From Spirochaetia bacterium UBA5763 (GTDB lineage: Bacteria; Spirochaetota; UBA4802; UBA5550): a stretch of 64,000 nucleotides of DNA. The notes beneath the pieces were generated by a model. It was not told where the DNA came from, ran no database searches, and was given only the letters and a program-made list of their open reading frames with translations. The translations under genes and the position numbers were made by a program. Positions within the stretch are counted from its first letter, which is position 1. Each line of letters begins with the position of its first letter. The stretch spans positions 1 to 64,000 of the forward strand of contig DIEX01000011.1 in NCBI GenBank assembly GCA_002418835.1, given 5' to 3'. Shown one piece after another: positions 61,362 through 64,000 of this stretch.

Positions 61362-63332
61362 CTACCTTAGTTTAAATGAAAACGGCGCGAAAGCTGTACC
61401 GTCCCCTTTAAAAAATTTACCGAAAAATTCATAATATTCAAGTCTCATAGACTGGATTGAACAGACCAGCCCCTCAAGCAGTATAATAAATATATTACCT
61501 GTAACAATTGCAGCTATTGCTCCGATGTTTTTCATAGATGGATCAATAATTTCAGCAAGAGTGAACACAGCAATGCTCAACCCCGCGTGGCTGAGAGCAA
61601 AGGCCCCTGCCCTGATGTATGATATTGTATTCCCCAGAAAACCTGAGAACATCTCGATGATTTCAACCATTGATTCAACAATGTACTCGAATAAGCCCTG
61701 CGGGAAAAGAGTCTCTCCATGAAAAAAGATATAACCGAGCGGCCCCCTGAGCAGAAAAAGAACAGATGGCGGAATAAACACAGCTGCAATCATGGCAGCA
61801 CCGAGGAACTCCCCTCCAGTTATGTACCGCATAACAAAGTATACAACAGAAAGATAAACAGCAAGACCGCAACACCCCTTTGTACCGAAAAGAGCCCCCT
61901 CGTAATGCCCCGAGAATAATCCGTTTACCACGTTAAAAACAAGCCCGGCTGAGATAAAAATTACCCCTGCCATAATTGCCATTAAAAAAAGTTCCATCAT
62001 GTTTTCCATAGGGTGAAAGAGAACTGCGGGTATAAGATTCTCATAACTGAAGACACTGCCGTAGAGAATTCCGAAAACTGCTGCGGAGAGCCCGCACCAG
62101 ATCATAATCCCGCCGAAATCGGAGATACTGTTTCTCTCCCCGTATCTTCTCCTCCCATATCTCAGAAAGAATAAACCTGCTGCCGCAATGGTAAGCCCCT
62201 GCCCCAGGTCGCCAAACATCACACCGAATATTACAGTATAAGCAATTGCAGCAGCTGGTGTGGGATCAACTTCACTGTTTCCCGGGGTCCCCATCATCCT
62301 TACCAGAAGTTCAAAAGGCCTGAAAATTTTTATGTTTTTAAGAAGGACCGGAATCCTGCCGCGAAAATTCCTGTTCTCCTTAACTGAAGCAATGTGCATG
62401 TAGAAGCTTTCACCGGAACCTTCACCAAGCAGAGACTTCAGAGACTCCGCATCAGCGAAATTTATCCATCCGCTGATAACAACAAGTTCATCCGAAGATA
62501 AAAGACCAGATTCCACTTCTGAAATTTTAAGAATAATTCTGTAGACTTCAGATAAATAGAGCAGCCTCCCCGATAATTTTTCTCTGCTGTTCTCATAGAG
62601 CTGATGCAGCCGTTCAAGCCTCCCCCGCAGAATGCCGAGTCTCCTCTTCAGATTCAGCTCAAAAGCGCCGCCCGTCAGTAAAAAATCATCAGTCATTGAT
62701 GATCCGTAAAAGCCTTCAATTTTAAGTAGCCCGAGCACATCTTCCCTGTCGGAAGAGGGGAACATTACAAGAAGTCTGTTGCCATTCATAATATAGAACC
62801 AGCTCTCCCGCATCTCACGAAGACAACTATCACTGTTTACTGTTCCGTAAAAATATGAAGCATACTTCAGGCTGTTAAGCGGTAGGAAATCGATGTTGTC
62901 TTCGCGGATTATTCTGAGTTCATCAAGCTGTTTCTCAAGAGAAATTATTCTCTTTTCAATTGCAGCCTCCGCTTTTTCAAATTTTTCTCTGCTGCTGACA
63001 ATACGCCTCACCTCACGGAGGTCCTCTCCTGCATTTCTCAGAAACAGTGCCGGCAGATCATACGTAAAAGATCCCCCTGTAAGCTCCGTATCAGTGGAGA
63101 TAGCCTCCTCTGAAAAAAAGTCTTCTGCTGCTGAAACAATCAGCCCGGCAGTTTCACTGATAGAGGAGAGCCCCCGGTTTTTTAATCCATATTCCAGAGC
63201 CGGTGTTTGACCCGCAATTTCTCTGTCAAGATGCAGAAGTCTACTCTTCCCGAGACTTACGATGAGATCACTATACCTTACCGCCGGTATTACGATGTTC
63301 ACTCTCCGTATGTCACTCTTTGTGAACATCAC
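61362..63332 (-). CDS. ntpI: A/V-type ATPase subunit I (membrane stator)
   Basis: 656 residues. The N-terminal half is cytoplasmic and partly coiled; the C-terminal half has about seven helices and conserved TVIFGVMFGDLGQGL and SYIRAGAFALSHAGLS. The latter holds the essential arginine of the ion path. Its ATG overlaps subunit C by 4 bases. Confidence 0.95.
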   Translation of the reverse strand: MMFTKSDIRRVNIVIPAVRYSDLIVSLGKSRLLHLDREIAGQTPALEYGLKNRGLSSISETAGLIVSAAEDFFSEEAISTDTELTGGSFTYDLPALFLRNAGEDLREVRRIVSSREKFEKAEAAIEKRIISLEKQLDELRIIREDNIDFLPLNSLKYASYFYGTVNSDSCLREMRESWFYIMNGNRLLVMFPSSDREDVLGLLKIEGFYGSSMTDDFLLTGGAFELNLKRRLGILRGRLERLHQLYENSREKLSGRLLYLSEVYRIILKISEVESGLLSSDELVVISGWINFADAESLKSLLGEGSGESFYMHIASVKENRNFRGRIPVLLKNIKIFRPFELLVRMMGTPGNSEVDPTPAAAIAYTVIFGVMFGDLGQGLTIAAAGLFFLRYGRRRYGERNSISDFGGIMIWCGLSAAVFGILYGSVFSYENLIPAVLFHPMENMMELFLMAIMAGVIFISAGLVFNVVNGLFSGHYEGALFGTKGCCGLAVYLSVVYFVMRYITGGEFLGAAMIAAVFIPPSVLFLLRGPLGYIFFHGETLFPQGLFEYIVESMVEIIEMFSGFLGNTISYIRAGAFALSHAGLSIAVFTLAEIIDPSMKNIGAIAAIVTGNIFIILLEGLVCSIQSMRLEYYEFFGKFFKGDGTAFAPFSFKLR

Positions 63333-64000
63333 CCCTCACATATAACATTTTCCATTATAATATCGGGATCAAGCTCAAACCTCAGCCCGTCAGCAATGGC
63401 AAAGAGATTCCGTATCTGCCTGTAAAGCAGCGCCAGATAACACGTCACAGTATTCATCGAATGAAAATTCTCATGAAATGTGCGGCTGAAATCACGAAAC
63501 AGCGCCCGCTCCATAACTCTCTCCGCAGAAATAACTCCTGCTCCTGTGAGGATATCAACATAGCTGGTCTGGACCTGTTTAACCAGGAACCTCTCCCACT
63601 CCTCAACAGATGAACGTATACCGAAGCCGTATGCCGGGATAGATATATTCGTTTCAATATATCTCCTGATGCTTGATTCGTCCCAGCAATAAACATTCTG
63701 AAGCCTCCAGCTCCAGGAGAGTCTGAAGTAAGCCGCAAGCCCTGTAATAATCTTCATTGAATCCCCTCCGCGGGAGAAGCTCATTGAGTTAGGAAACTCA
63801 GCGGCCAGCCGGAGAGCTGCACGGTCAATAGAAAACTCCACCTCTTCAAATGAACCTGCTGATTCAGAAGTGAGTATATCTCTCATCCATGTATTTTGTG
63901 TGTATTTCAAAATAGCGGCCACATCGGTGTTGTCCGTGAGCATACCACGGTCCAGTACCGCAAACTCTCCGGTGTTATACCAGATTGACGGCACCGGTGT
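63329..64000 (-). CDS. ntpC: A/V-type ATPase subunit C, N-terminus cut by window edge
   Basis: At least 223 codons; the frame is open to the last base and full proteins are about 330 residues. The content (EFAVLDRGMLTDNTDVAAILKY and EWERFLVKQVQTSYVDILTGAGV) fits the C/AC39 socket between rotor shaft and ring. It precedes subunit I, so the operon promoter lies outside the window. Confidence 0.8.
   Translation of the reverse strand, partial: TPVPSIWYNTGEFAVLDRGMLTDNTDVAAILKYTQNTWMRDILTSESAGSFEEVEFSIDRAALRLAAEFPNSMSFSRGGDSMKIITGLAAYFRLSWSWRLQNVYCWDESSIRRYIETNISIPAYGFGIRSSVEEWERFLVKQVQTSYVDILTGAGVISAERVMERALFRDFSRTFHENFHSMNTVTCYLALLYRQIRNLFAIADGLRFELDPDIIMENVICEG

Overview
The window looks like a chromosomal segment of a Gram-negative, probably anaerobic bacterium. 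It has several predicted lipoproteins, an O-antigen-type ABC exporter and a complete archaeal/vacuolar-type (A/V) rotary ATPase operon in place of an F-type one. A/V-ATPases combined with this gene mix are common in spirochaetes and other deep-branching anaerobes, but no rRNA or other decisive marker is present, so the lineage is an inference. I saw no tRNA, rRNA, CRISPR array or prophage.

Layout. (1) 1-9730, minus strand: a surface-polysaccharide operon, clearly more AT-rich than the rest. It starts with a Wzm/Wzt ABC exporter and continues with methyltransferases, a DegT/VioA-type sugar aminotransferase, a WbqC-like protein, a sulfotransferase, glycosyltransferases and a phosphoribosyltransferase-HAD fusion. 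(2) 9924-13510, plus: cysD, a cysN-cysC fusion and cysQ, which make PAPS and recycle PAP. No PAPS reductase is present, so this block probably feeds the sulfotransferase next door. An Rrf2 regulator converges on it. (3) 14007-17475, minus: a Pst-type ABC transporter. Divergent from it, at 17631-19787, is an unusual three-gene module (soluble ABC ATPase, HypB/CobW-like GTPase, 4Fe-4S protein). A perfect 19-bp inverted repeat overlaps the promoter between them. This is the best candidate for an undescribed system. (4) 19788-22700: a gene graveyard with IS66 remnants, several toxin-antitoxin pieces (some intact, some frameshifted) and short repeats. (5) 22698-31146: two exported surface proteins, a MacB/LolD-like ABC pair, galE, a glycosyltransferase, a coiled-coil membrane protein and metK. 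(6) 31542-35112: a HEPN/MNT pair, MITE-like repeats, an erythrin-VIT iron transporter and dinB. (7) 35836-42099: a TetR regulator, two CoA-transferases and an acyl-CoA ligase, a fatty-acid or carboxylate activation island. (8) 42268-48059: a Dpp/Opp peptide transporter. (9) 48632-52486: potABCD polyamine transporter. (10) 52630-56122: rsmE, a sodium/solute symporter and a periplasmic binding protein. (11) 56130-64000, minus: the A/V-ATPase operon in the order C-I-K-F-E-A-B-D, followed by a 43-residue membrane protein.

The genes suggest a cell that exports a sulfated, aminosugar-containing surface glycan, takes up peptides and polyamines, activates short or medium carboxylates as CoA thioesters, and couples ion gradients to ATP through the A/V-ATPase. 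Intergenic DNA is rich in short palindromic elements of at least two families. One has MITE-like terminal inverted repeats (copies near 32.3, 32.7 and 53.5 kb) and the other has 'GACGC.GAGACGCAAAG' arms (29.8 and 33.9 kb).
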